Positions 16,712 through 25,206 of a stretch of 49,047 bases of DNA are shown piece after piece. Every line of letters starts with the position of its first letter. The first letter of the stretch is position 1. Made by a program: the position numbers and the translations under genes. The stretch is from Phycisphaeraceae bacterium (GTDB lineage Bacteria; Planctomycetota; Phycisphaerae; Phycisphaerales; Phycisphaeraceae). The stretch covers positions 1-49,047 of the forward strand of contig JAFIFY010000127.1 in assembly GCA_020831765.1 (NCBI GenBank), in the 5' to 3' direction. The notes beneath the pieces are model-generated. The model was not told the origin of the DNA. It saw only the letters and a program-made list of their open reading frames with translations, and searched no databases.

Positions 16712-16924
16712 ATGCTGGCATTGACGCGAAGGATTGGAGAGGAAATCGTCATCGGTGATCCGGCCTCGCCCCTGGGGGTGATTCGCGTGGTCGATATTCA
16801 CGGAGACAAAGTCCGCCTTTCGTTTGATTTTCCCCGCGACATGCCGGTCAACCGCCGGGAACTGGCCGAACAGAAGGTCAAGCAGGCCCGGGAAGGCACG
16901 GCCAAGCCCGACGGGGGAGGTTGA
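16712..16924 (+). CDS. csrA: CsrA carbon-storage/translation regulator
   Basis: A 70-residue RNA-binding protein. MLALTRRIGEEIVIGD at the N-terminus and VRLSFDFPRDMPVNRREL are the two conserved blocks; the RNA-contacting Leu4, Arg6/7 and the R-E of the C-terminal helix start are in place. It binds GGA motifs at ribosome sites and in flagellated bacteria without enteric-type sRNAs often controls flagellin translation with FliW. fliW is not adjacent. Its ribosome site GGAG lies 9 nt upstream. The C-terminus ends in a short Gly-rich tail. The gene is followed after 247 bases by a pseudopilin-like gene with its own promoter. Confidence 0.95.
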   Translation: MLALTRRIGEEIVIGDPASPLGVIRVVDIHGDKVRLSFDFPRDMPVNRRELAEQKVKQAREGTAKPDGGG

Positions 16925-17014
16925 AGAACCGGCCCCATCCCATCCGCCGGATTCGACCAACTTCGCCGCGCATTTCACAAGTCTTCGTTTTTCACCAAGT
17001 TGCATGGAATTCGC

Positions 17015-17043
17015 TTGCGTTGTTCTGTTCTTTCGACTATTGT
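17015..17043 (+). promoter_or_regulatory. Sigma-70-type promoter before the pseudopilin-like gene
   Basis: TTGCGT (17015-17020) and TATTGT (17038-17043) with a 17-nt spacer lie in a locally AT-rich patch between csrA and the gene starting at 17172. The leader would be about 120 nt. Confidence 0.5.
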
Positions 17044-17171
17044 TATTTCAACGGATGTGCCCGAAATCTTCGGGCAGCCGCCAACGATCGGTTTCTTCGA
17101 TTGTGCGAGCCGGTCCGCGCCATGGTCCATCAGCGAAACTTCCGGCTTCACAAGGTAAGTGAGGTCGTCTC

Positions 17172-18029
17172 GTGAAAAACCGTCATGCTTTCTCCCTGAT
17201 CGAGCTTCTGTTGGTCTTGGCCATTCTTGCGCTCCTGATGAGCCTGCTGCTTCCTTCCCTGAGTGCCTCCCGCGAGGTCGCCCGGCTGGCCCATTGCCAG
17301 GCCACCATGCGCGGCGTCGGAGCTGCGGTGGGAACCTATGGCATGGACAACCGGCAGCGAACCCTGCCCGCCCTGATCACACTCACCAACTCATCGGAAG
17401 CGGGCGGAGAGTGGTGGGACGGCCTGTTGGTCAAGAACGAATATGTGCCCATCGAGAAGGGCGAAGAAGCCATCCCATCGAAGCGTTCACCGTTGCGCTG
17501 CGTCAACGATATTCCCGAGCCGGCCATGGACTGGCCACCGGGCCCCTACGATGGTCTGGAGCGGTCCGCCGCGTATCGAACCAGCGATGAGCTTCGCAAG
17601 GTCGCCGTACGCCCCTACAAGAGCCCGGCAACGGGCCAGGTGGAGTTCTGGACCCACACCAGCTTCGGCATCAACGGCAGCAATCCTGAGAGCAACGTAT
17701 TCATCAGACCATCACGATTCGGAGAGGGCAACACGCCGTTCCTTCACCCTCATCACTGGCAACGCCCCACGAGCAACTTCGCCAATGTCTACTACTCCCA
17801 GATCGAGGTTTCGCACAGCCGTCTGATCAGCTTGTATGACGGCTTTCTGTTCCATGTGACCGGATCGGACCTGCACAGCGCCCGCCACATGGGCAACACC
17901 CGCATCGCCCTGATCATGTTCGATGGCAGCGCGCTGAATGTGCTGAATGAGGATTTGCCCTCGACACTCTACAGCACCGGCCGGAATTTCAATCGGGATG
18001 GAGAAGTCACACACTGGATCAACCGGTGA
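17172..18029 (+). CDS. Prepilin-type N-terminal methylation domain protein (planctomycete pseudopilin-like)
   Basis: A 285-residue protein. It begins KNRHAFSLIELLLVLAIL, a type IV prepilin/type II secretion pseudopilin signal: basic leader, Ala-Phe cleavage site in place of Gly-Phe, Glu at position +5 and a long hydrophobic helix (to about residue 33). The rest is a large polar domain. Near the C-terminus ARHMGNTRIALIMFDGSAL resembles the H-x(9)-DG motif of the many secreted DUF1559-like proteins of planctomycetes. It starts with GTG at 17172 preceded by GAGG 7 nt upstream. The family is strongly expanded in planctomycetes and its function is not known. A sulfatase follows on the same strand. 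Confidence 0.85.
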   Translation: MKNRHAFSLIELLLVLAILALLMSLLLPSLSASREVARLAHCQATMRGVGAAVGTYGMDNRQRTLPALITLTNSSEAGGEWWDGLLVKNEYVPIEKGEEAIPSKRSPLRCVNDIPEPAMDWPPGPYDGLERSAAYRTSDELRKVAVRPYKSPATGQVEFWTHTSFGINGSNPESNVFIRPSRFGEGNTPFLHPHHWQRPTSNFANVYYSQIEVSHSRLISLYDGFLFHVTGSDLHSARHMGNTRIALIMFDGSALNVLNEDLPSTLYSTGRNFNRDGEVTHWINR

Positions 18030-18158
18030 TCCGACCCGCATCATTTCGATCCAGCACGGACCGACATCTCAAAACACAAGCGGTAATCCGATCCGCGCGA
18101 TGGTGGTCGTTACGATACGCCCCGCGTCATCACCAACCCGCATTCGGAACCTCCCCTC

Positions 18159-19772
18159 ATGCCCGACACCAGGCCTCCCAACCTACTTTGGATTTCGTTC
18201 GAGGACACCAACCCACGGTACGGCTGCTATGGCGATCCGATTTCGGTGACGCCGAATCTGGATCAACTGGCCGCCGAAGGCTGCGTCTGGCCTCAGACGT
18301 TCTCGACTTCCGGCGTCTGTGCTCCGGCGCGCGCGGCCGTCATCACGGGCATGTACGCGGCATCGATCGGCGCCCATCACATGCGCACGGTCCAGGCGCG
18401 GCCGGATATGCCGGAATTGCCCACGCCTTACGATGCCGTGCCACCCCACTATGTCAAATGCTTTACCGAATACCTTCGCGCCGCCGGCTACTACTGCACC
18501 AACAACCAGAAGACCGATTACCAGTTCCAGCCGCCGCTGACCGCCTGGGATGAGTTGGGCCCCAAAGCCCACTGGCGGAATCGGCCGAACCCCGATCAAC
18601 CGTTCTTTGCGGTCTTCAACCCCACGAGAACACACGAAAGCGGCATGTGGGATGAAAACGCGCCCGATCCGTTGGTGGTGGATCCCGATCAAGTGACCGT
18701 TCCGCCCTACCTGCCCGATACGCCAAAGGTGCGCACCGCTCTGGCGCGCCTGTATACCCACCTGCACCACTCCGATACCCATCTGGGGCGGTTGCTCGAC
18801 GAACTGGAGGCCGATGGCCTTGCGGACAACACGCTTGTCATGCACTGGAGTGACCACGGCCCCCTGCCGCGCGGCAAACGTTGGCCGTATGATGCGGGCG
18901 TTCATGTGCCGATGATCGCGCGATGGCCAGGTAGGATCGAGCCGGGCACGGTCAGCGACCAACTGCTCAGCACGATCGACCTTGGCCCGACGGTGCTCTC
19001 GGCGGTCGGCTTGCCGATTCCGCGCCACATGCAGGGCATGGCGTTCATTGGTGATCAGGCCGCGCCGCCGCGCCAATACGTCTACATGACGCGGGACCGT
19101 CACGATGAGAATTACGACATGGTCCGGGCCGTGCGCGATTCGCGATTCAAGTACATCCGCAACTACCATCCCGAACTGCCTCGACTCGGATGGCAGCCGT
19201 ACCTCAACCGCCACCCGATCATGCAGGAGATGTGGCGATGCAGAATGGCTGATGAACTTTCCGGCCCCCAGTTGCTGATGTTTGAACACGGCCGACCCTG
19301 CGAGGAACTCTACGACACGCAGAGTGATCCGCACGAGATTCACAACCTGGCCGATGATCCGGAATACGTGGCTCACCTTGGGCGATTGCGCGATGCCCTT
19401 GCCCGATGGCAGGATGAGATCGGCGATCTGGGCCGAATCAGCGAGATCGAGCTGGTCAACCGCTGGTATCCCAGGGGCATGCAACCGACCACGGCCACGC
19501 CGCTGTTCATTCCCCTGGCTGACGGTTACCCGGGCATCGTGCCATCCACCGGTTCAATCACCTGCCCGGCCCCGGCCATGCTGCAACTGACCTGCGCCAC
19601 GCAAGGGGCAAGCATCGCCTGGCGATTGGAGAGCGACGCGGCCGATCGCTGGCGACTGTATTCAGACCTCATTCAACTGACTCCGGGACGATACACGATC
19701 GAGGCCCAGGCCGGCCGCATCGGGTACAAGCCCAGTGACACCGTGCGCATGGAGATCGAGGTGACGGGCTGA
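18159..19772 (+). CDS. Sulfatase (type I, formylglycine-dependent)
   Basis: A 537-residue arylsulfatase-superfamily hydrolase that removes sulfate esters or sulfamates, probably from sulfated glycans. Metal ligands start in LLWISFEDTNPRYGCYGD, and the formylglycine precursor is Cys54 in SGVCAPARAAVITG (C-x-P-x-R). Other family blocks are TGMYAASIGAHHMR, HWSDHGPLPRGKRWPYDAG and a lysine-bearing DSRFKYIRNYHP. The N-terminus resembles the N-sulfoglucosamine sulfohydrolase-like group. The last 90 residues form a separate beta domain (STGSITCPAPAMLQLTC... to the end) like the C-terminal chitobiase/Ig-like module. No signal peptide is present and no earlier start gives one, which is unusual for planctomycete sulfatases. 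No ribosome site was seen. An anaerobic maturase or FGE is not nearby. Confidence 0.93.
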   Translation: MPDTRPPNLLWISFEDTNPRYGCYGDPISVTPNLDQLAAEGCVWPQTFSTSGVCAPARAAVITGMYAASIGAHHMRTVQARPDMPELPTPYDAVPPHYVKCFTEYLRAAGYYCTNNQKTDYQFQPPLTAWDELGPKAHWRNRPNPDQPFFAVFNPTRTHESGMWDENAPDPLVVDPDQVTVPPYLPDTPKVRTALARLYTHLHHSDTHLGRLLDELEADGLADNTLVMHWSDHGPLPRGKRWPYDAGVHVPMIARWPGRIEPGTVSDQLLSTIDLGPTVLSAVGLPIPRHMQGMAFIGDQAAPPRQYVYMTRDRHDENYDMVRAVRDSRFKYIRNYHPELPRLGWQPYLNRHPIMQEMWRCRMADELSGPQLLMFEHGRPCEELYDTQSDPHEIHNLADDPEYVAHLGRLRDALARWQDEIGDLGRISEIELVNRWYPRGMQPTTATPLFIPLADGYPGIVPSTGSITCPAPAMLQLTCATQGASIAWRLESDAADRWRLYSDLIQLTPGRYTIEAQAGRIGYKPSDTVRMEIEVTG

Positions 19773-19875
19773 GGTGTCTGGATGAGGTTCCTGATGGAGA
19801 CATCGGAGGAAATCCGGGATATGATTTGTTCGGCCAGCGTTTCGTCCGGCGTGGCACTTCGAGGGCTTCTTGAGC

Positions 19876-20214
19876 ATGTACGCGAATTATCCGCTTACAA
19901 TCTTCACCAGCGCGTTCGGTCAGCTTTTTTCTCGAATGATCATGTTCCAGGCGGCCGCCGCGCTGGGTACCGTGATCGGTCTGACCATGGTCGCCGGTTT
20001 CGGCTTTCAGCTTCTTCCCTGGTGGGCATGGCTCCTGATGATTTACAACTGGGTCGCCATGCTCTTTTCATCCGCCGGTTTCTTCCCGGCCATGCTCATC
20101 ATCGGATTGAAACTGATCTACATCACGCATGAACTCAGCCACCGTTGGCTGCTTGTGCCGTTGCTGCTCTTTGCGGTTCACGCGTGGTGGCTGTCCCGGA
20201 TGGTGGGATTCTGA
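19876..20214 (+). CDS. Small membrane protein of unknown function
   Basis: A 112-residue protein with about three or four predicted membrane helices (roughly 23-45, 46-68, 70-88, 93-109), rich in aromatic residues, with the loop ITHELSHRW. No family was recognised. The ATG at 19876 lies 10 nt after a GAGGG; a TTG two codons earlier is the alternative. It lies about 100 bases after the sulfatase and 80 before comM on the same strand. HELSH resembles HExxH but lacks the second histidine in place, so it should not be read as a protease. Confidence 0.55.
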   Translation: MYANYPLTIFTSAFGQLFSRMIMFQAAAALGTVIGLTMVAGFGFQLLPWWAWLLMIYNWVAMLFSSAGFFPAMLIIGLKLIYITHELSHRWLLVPLLLFAVHAWWLSRMVGF

Positions 20215-20280
20215 TTCGAGATTGAGCGCGGCAATCCAGCCGCCGCGCCATCATGGCGGGCCGGGGTCCGGGCTTTGCTG

Positions 20281-20286
20281 TAAACT
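20281..20286 (+). promoter_or_regulatory. -10 box of leaderless comM
   Basis: TAAACT followed by 7 nt (GCCCGCC) and then the comM ATG. The 10 bases CTGCCCGCCA are identical at pcnB (48246-48255), which has TATACT in the same place. No Shine-Dalgarno is present. Confidence 0.5.
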
Positions 20287-20293
20287 GCCCGCC

Positions 20294-21829
20294 ATGCTGG
20301 CCCAGGTCCATAGCTTTGTGCTTCAGGGCATCGAACCGATGGCCTGTGAGGTGGAGGTCGATGTCACCACCGATGAGTTGACGCCCAAGACCACCATCGT
20401 CGGGCTGCCGGATTCGGTCGTGAAGGAATCGATCGAGCGGGTCCGCGCGGCGATGGTCAACAGCGGCTTCACATTTCCCGAAGCCCGGTTGCTGGTGAAC
20501 CTCGCCCCTGCCGATATCCGCAAGGAAGGGCCGATCTACGATCTTCCCATCGCCATCGGCCTGCTTCTGGCTTCCAGCACCATTCAACAGCCCAATCATC
20601 GACGTTTGCTCTTTGCCGGCGAGCTGTCGCTGGATGGCCGCGTCCGACCGATTCGCGGGGCCATCAACCTGGCGATTCTGGCGCGGCGGCTGGGCATGGA
20701 TGGCGTGGTGGTGCCCACGGAGAACGCCGAGGAAGCAGCGGCCGTCGGCGATCTTGCGGTGTATCCGGCCGATTCGCTGACCAGCGTCGTGGGCTTTCTA
20801 AACGAGACCTACCCCATCGAGCCGCATCCGGATGTCGATATCGATGCCATGCTCGATCAGGCGACGCCGCCGGTGGACTTTGCCGATGTCAAGGGACAGG
20901 AAGCGGTCAAGCGGGCGATGCTGATCGCGGCGGCCGGGGCGCACAACATTCTGATGATCGGCCCGCAGGGAACGGGTAAGACCATGATGGCCAAGGCGCT
21001 GCCGGGCATCCTGCCGCCATTGACGCGGGATGAAGCGCTCGAGGTGACGCGGATATTTTCCAGTGTCGGCCAGTTGGCCAGGGGCGAAGCTCTGGTGACC
21101 CGCCGCCCGGTGCGCAGCCCGCATCACACCTCCAGCGGCATCGCCATGATCGGCGGCGGTGCGATCCCGCGGCCCGGTGAAGTCAGCCTCGCTCATCATG
21201 GCATTCTTTTCCTGGATGAACTGCCCGAGTTTCCCCGGCCGGTGCTCGAAACGCTGCGCCAACCCCTGGAAGATGGTGAAGTGACCATCGCCCGGGCGCA
21301 CAGCTCGCTCCGCTTTCCTTCGCGCTTCATGCTGGTGGCAGCGCTCAACCCCACGCGCAAGGGCCGCAAAAGCAACGATGAGGCCGGGCGGAAGCAGATG
21401 GAGAAGTATCTCTCGCGGATCAGTGGCCCGCTGCTGGATCGGATCGATATTCATGTCGAGGTGCCCAATGTGCCTTACCGCCAACTGGCATCCATGAAGC
21501 GCGGCACCGGCTCGGCGGAGATGCGCCAGCAGGTTCGTCAGGCAAGGGAACGACAGCAGTGCCGAAATGGTGCGGATGTCCAGACCTCGCGCAATGGCGT
21601 GCCCAATGCCGTGCTCAGCGGCCGGAAGCTGGATGAGATCGCCACAGTCGATGAGCAGACACGCGAGTTGCTGCGACAGGCAATGACCGAACTGGGCTTA
21701 TCCGCCCGGGCATTCGACAAGGTTCGCCGCGTGGCGCGCACCATCGCCGACCTGGAAGGTGCCGACCGGATCGAATTCCAGCATGTCGCCGAGGCCATCA
21801 GCTACCGTCTCCTGGACCGCCAGCAGTAA
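20294..21829 (+). CDS. comM: ComM/YifB family Mg-chelatase-like AAA+ ATPase
   Basis: A 511-residue protein. The N-terminal Lon-like S5 domain (MLAQVHSFVLQGIEP..., VGLPDSVVKESIERVRAA, NLAPADIRKEG) is followed by a Mg-chelatase-type AAA+ domain with Walker A GPQGTGKTMMAK, Walker B GILFLDELPEF and the sensor region LSRISGPLLDRIDIHVEVP, then a C-terminal helical domain (LGLSARAFDKVRRVARTIADL). ComM is a hexameric helicase that drives branch migration during natural transformation. In most family members the sensor segment reads AAxNPCPCG with more cysteines before the KISGPLLDRID block; here it is ALNPTRKGRKSNDEAGRK with no cysteine. ATG 20294 gives the family's usual length. The start looks leaderless. 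Confidence 0.93.
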   Translation: MLAQVHSFVLQGIEPMACEVEVDVTTDELTPKTTIVGLPDSVVKESIERVRAAMVNSGFTFPEARLLVNLAPADIRKEGPIYDLPIAIGLLLASSTIQQPNHRRLLFAGELSLDGRVRPIRGAINLAILARRLGMDGVVVPTENAEEAAAVGDLAVYPADSLTSVVGFLNETYPIEPHPDVDIDAMLDQATPPVDFADVKGQEAVKRAMLIAAAGAHNILMIGPQGTGKTMMAKALPGILPPLTRDEALEVTRIFSSVGQLARGEALVTRRPVRSPHHTSSGIAMIGGGAIPRPGEVSLAHHGILFLDELPEFPRPVLETLRQPLEDGEVTIARAHSSLRFPSRFMLVAALNPTRKGRKSNDEAGRKQMEKYLSRISGPLLDRIDIHVEVPNVPYRQLASMKRGTGSAEMRQQVRQARERQQCRNGADVQTSRNGVPNAVLSGRKLDEIATVDEQTRELLRQAMTELGLSARAFDKVRRVARTIADLEGADRIEFQHVAEAISYRLLDRQQ

Positions 21830-22077
21830 CCGAGCGATGCAGCCATTACGCTTTGCCCATCCCCCGGGCCGCTGGTAAGCTGTCTTCAGACGGCACGCGC
21901 GGCTTCGGAATCGTCCGAGGCCCTTTTTCTTATCCGGCGGATGCAGCCCGAACAGTCCACCGATCCTCCGGCCTCGGGGGACCGTGGACGGCTTCTGGGT
22001 GCCGGGGTGGGGATGCTCGCTGCCGCGCATCGGTTCGCTCATGCCCCGTGCCCGATCATCGACCTGGAGCCTTCATC

Positions 22078-23286
22078 ATGTTCGACAGCGTGCCCACCGC
22101 CCCACCGGACCCGATCCTCGGGCTGACCGATGCGTTCAAAGCCGATCCCAACCCCGACAAGATCAATCTCGGTGTCGGGGTCTACCAGGATGAGACCGGC
22201 CACACGCCCATCCTCGATAGTGTCACCGAGGCACGCAAGCGCATCATCGCGGCGGAGAAGAGCAAGACGTACATGCCCATTACCGGTGATCCGGCTTTCG
22301 GCCGCCACACTCAATCGCTGCTGCTTGGTGCTGACCATGCCCTGGTCGATCAGAAGCGCATCCTGACCGCCCACTGCCCCGGCGGCACGGGCGCTTTGCG
22401 CATCGCCGGCGAGTACCTGGCCAGGCTTCACCGGGGGGCGACCATCCACATCAGCGATCCGACCTGGGCCAACCATGAAAGCGTCTTTGGCGCCGCGGGG
22501 CTGCCCATCGAAACATACGACTATCTCGCCGGCGAAACGATCAGCCTCGATTTCGAAGCCATGCTCGAATCCATTGAGGGCATGGCCCGGGGTGATGTCA
22601 TCCTGCTGCATGGTTGCTGCCATAATCCCACGGGCATCGACCTTTCGTCCGAACAATGGCGAACCGTGGCCGAACGCATTCGCGATCAGGGCCTGCTGCC
22701 GCTGGTCGATCTGGCCTATCAGGGCTTTGCCGACGGCCTGAACGAAGATGCCGGGGGCCTGCGCATCCTCGCCTCGATCGTGCCCGAGATGATCATCTGC
22801 TCGAGTTATTCCAAGAACTTTGGTCTTTACAACGAGCGTGTCGGAGCGCTTTCGATCATCGCCTCCAGCACCAAGGCCGCCGAGGCGGTGTTCAGTCAGA
22901 TCAAGACCATCATCCGCGCCAACTACAGCAATCCCCCGGCACACGGCGCGGCGATCGTCACCACCATCCTCGACGATGCCCAACTGCGGAAGCGATGGGA
23001 GGTTGAACTGGCCGAAATGCGCACACGCATCAACGATCTTCGGCGAAAGTTTGCCGAGGCACTGGCGGAGCGCAGGGTGAAGCTGATCGAATCGGGCAAT
23101 GATTTTCTCAACCACCAGCGCGGCATGTTCTCCTACTCGGGCCTGAACCGGGAGCAGGTGACGAAGTTGCGCCGGGAACAGGCGGTCTATATCGTCGGCT
23201 CGGGCCGCATCAACATCGCGGGCATCAATGACCGGAACCTGGTGCCCCTCTGTGATGCCATCGCCGCGGTGACCTGCGCCCGGTGA
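22078..23286 (+). CDS. Aspartate/aromatic aminotransferase (AspC/TyrB type)
   Basis: A 402-residue PLP enzyme of class I, subgroup Ia. The N-terminus DPILGLTDAFKADPNPDKINLGVGVYQDE, LHGCCHNPTGIDLS, the PLP-lysine segment SSYSKNFGLYNERVGAL, and the substrate arginine in GSGRINIAGIND are all diagnostic of AspC/TyrB. It moves amino groups between aspartate, tyrosine or phenylalanine and 2-oxoglutarate. Which amino acid is preferred cannot be told. ATG 22078 has GGAG 9 nt upstream; the frame is open further upstream without support. It is convergent with the flagellar operon, whose last gene ends 37 bases away. Confidence 0.94.
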   Translation: MFDSVPTAPPDPILGLTDAFKADPNPDKINLGVGVYQDETGHTPILDSVTEARKRIIAAEKSKTYMPITGDPAFGRHTQSLLLGADHALVDQKRILTAHCPGGTGALRIAGEYLARLHRGATIHISDPTWANHESVFGAAGLPIETYDYLAGETISLDFEAMLESIEGMARGDVILLHGCCHNPTGIDLSSEQWRTVAERIRDQGLLPLVDLAYQGFADGLNEDAGGLRILASIVPEMIICSSYSKNFGLYNERVGALSIIASSTKAAEAVFSQIKTIIRANYSNPPAHGAAIVTTILDDAQLRKRWEVELAEMRTRINDLRRKFAEALAERRVKLIESGNDFLNHQRGMFSYSGLNREQVTKLRREQAVYIVGSGRINIAGINDRNLVPLCDAIAAVTCAR

Positions 23287-23322
23287 GCGCCGGGCGAGGC
23301 TCGAACCCGCGACGGCCCGCAT

Positions 23323-24414
23323 TCATTCAAAAACCAGTTCCGCCACCAGATTGCCGTTGGCGTGAAGCTGCCGGATGATGGCGATTCGGTCCTTGACCGG
23401 CACCTGAAGCTGATTGAACGCCGCGACCAGATTGACCAGCGACCGACCGGCCGCCTGGGCGGGGTCCAGCTCGTGGAACACCTTGGTCCGCACCTGCGGG
23501 TTCTCCGGCGTGGCGGGTGCCTCGGGCACGATCGTCGAGATGGTCAGGCCCTCGTGCGTGATGATCACCGGGGAAATCTGCACATCACCGCTGATGACGA
23601 TGGTGCCGGTCTGTTCATTGATCCGAACCCGGGCACCGACGGGCACCAGCGACTGGTGTACCTGAAGCTGCATGAGGCGACTGATGAACGTGGCCGGGTT
23701 CGCCCGATCGGCTTCGGGAATGCGCACCAGCACATTGCGCTGGTCATGCGCCACCGCAATCTCCGGCCCATCCGGCGCCATATGGTTATTGATCAGGTTG
23801 GCCAGGTTCGCCGCCAGCGTCCAACCGGCAAACGCATCATCGAGCACCAGGTTGATCCGGCCCTGGGCATCGACGGTCTGGGCCAGAATGTCCACCTCCG
23901 CCCGCGCTCCATCTTTGATGAATCCGGTTCGCTGAAGTCGTTCATCCTCGATCGAGATCCGGCCTGAAGCCATCGCGAACACCGGTGAATCGTCGCGGCC
24001 CTCGATCAGCGGCGTCAGGAACAACTCGCCGCCCTCCAGGCTCCGCGCATCGTAGACCGAACTGACACGGACATCGATCCGGTCGCCCGATCGGATGCCG
24101 GTGGCCGGAATCGTCGCTGACACCATCACCACGGCGACATTCCGAGCACCCGATACATCCACCGGCAACGTCGATTCATCCAGCATCTTCTGCAGCACAC
24201 CGGCCAGTGATCGTGCCCGGGGCAGAAACTGATTGCTGTCTCCGGTGCCGCTCAATCCCACCACCAGGCCCATGCCCACGACGGTGCGGGATTCCGAGCC
24301 CTTGATCCGCGCCAGATTCTGCAACTGCGTGGCCCACGCGACCGTAGGGCCGGCCAACATCAACAACCCGATCATCACTGTGCCAATCATCCATCGCATC
24401 TTCATGAGCTCCAT
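23323..24414 (-). CDS. flgI: FlgI, flagellar P-ring protein
   Basis: A 363-residue secreted protein forming the flagellar P ring in the peptidoglycan layer. The signal peptide is MRWMIGTVMIGLLMLAGPTVAWA. Family blocks follow: LARIKGSESRTVVGMGLVVGLSGTGD, AVVMVSATIPATGIRSGDRIDVRVSS, GELFLTPL, RINEQTGTIVISGDV and, at the end, VKDRIAIIRQLHANGNL. Several starts are possible (GTG 24450, ATG 24444, 24414, 24405, 24399); 24414 gives the usual length, while ATG 24399 has GGAG 9 nt upstream. It is the last gene of the flgF-G-A-H-I operon, 39 bases after flgH. Confidence 0.95.
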   Translation of the reverse strand: MELMKMRWMIGTVMIGLLMLAGPTVAWATQLQNLARIKGSESRTVVGMGLVVGLSGTGDSNQFLPRARSLAGVLQKMLDESTLPVDVSGARNVAVVMVSATIPATGIRSGDRIDVRVSSVYDARSLEGGELFLTPLIEGRDDSPVFAMASGRISIEDERLQRTGFIKDGARAEVDILAQTVDAQGRINLVLDDAFAGWTLAANLANLINNHMAPDGPEIAVAHDQRNVLVRIPEADRANPATFISRLMQLQVHQSLVPVGARVRINEQTGTIVISGDVQISPVIITHEGLTISTIVPEAPATPENPQVRTKVFHELDPAQAAGRSLVNLVAAFNQLQVPVKDRIAIIRQLHANGNLVAELVFE

Positions 24415-24453
24415 GCTGTTTTCACTCTCCACCTCGGCGTTCATCGTCACACA

Positions 24454-25206
24454 TTAGAACGCGAACAAACCTTCAAGCACACGGGTGATCAGCCCCTTCT
24501 CCGTGGCGCTCTTCAGCTCACCCTTGTGGTCCTTGACCACACGCAGGTCGTGAATCTGACTCGAACGGATCGTGTTGGTCGCTGAGATATCCGCAGCGCG
24601 GCAGATGCCGGTGAGCACGATCGAAAGCGTCTCGTGATCGGAACGGATGTACTTGCGGGCCTCGATGACCAGGTTGCCATTGGGCTTGACATCGATGATT
24701 TCAGCCTGAATCTGGGTACTCAGCGAATCGCGACGGGTGTAGTTGCCCGAACCGGAAAAACTGTTGCCCAGCTTCGTCTTGATCTCCGGCTTGCCGCCGG
24801 ACAACGCGGTCGGTTGCAAGCGAAGCTCGATCAACTGCCCAAGATCGATGAATGCCTCGATCGCCGCATCCAACTGCGCTTCCTTGCTGGTGTCGATGCG
24901 TGCCGAGGACTGGCTGGAGGCCGATTCGTTGACGACGATCGTCACCAGGTCATGGACGGAGAACTCCCGAGGTGGGGGCAAGCGAACCGTGGCGAATGTC
25001 GCGTGGCGCAGCGATGGCACCAGGGTGTGATCCTGACCACTCGATCGCGCGGCCGCGGGGGCGGAACGATCGGGCACATGCACACGCGGTCGCGGGGCAT
25101 CATCGCCCAACGAAATGCTCCAATCCTCCCGGGCGGAGTATCCCATCGCCGCGCCGGCCGCGATGCCCAGCACGGCCACCCATTGCAGAATACCTGTTCG
25201 CTTCAT
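24454..25206 (-). CDS. flgH: FlgH, flagellar L-ring protein
   Basis: A 250-residue protein of the outer-membrane L ring. FSVHDLVTIVVNESASSQSSA, the GSGNYTRRDSLSTQIQAEIIDVKPNGNLVIEARK block and EHETLS-like DHETLSIVLTGICRAADIS are conserved FlgH segments. FlgH is normally a lipoprotein; here the hydrophobic N-terminus (ILQWVAVLGIAAGAAMGYSA) has no cysteine, so it is either secreted by signal peptidase I or anchored. The central glycine-rich segment is shorter than in enteric FlgH. Ribosome site AGGAGG lies 7 nt upstream, and the ATGA start overlaps the flgA stop by four bases, indicating translational coupling. Confidence 0.93.
   Translation of the reverse strand: MKRTGILQWVAVLGIAAGAAMGYSAREDWSISLGDDAPRPRVHVPDRSAPAAARSSGQDHTLVPSLRHATFATVRLPPPREFSVHDLVTIVVNESASSQSSARIDTSKEAQLDAAIEAFIDLGQLIELRLQPTALSGGKPEIKTKLGNSFSGSGNYTRRDSLSTQIQAEIIDVKPNGNLVIEARKYIRSDHETLSIVLTGICRAADISATNTIRSSQIHDLRVVKDHKGELKSATEKGLITRVLEGLFAF

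Noticed and set aside
19870-20214. HELSH in the small membrane protein as a protease site
   Set aside because: The spacing is HELSH, not HExxH with a membrane protease context, and no further ligand motif is present.
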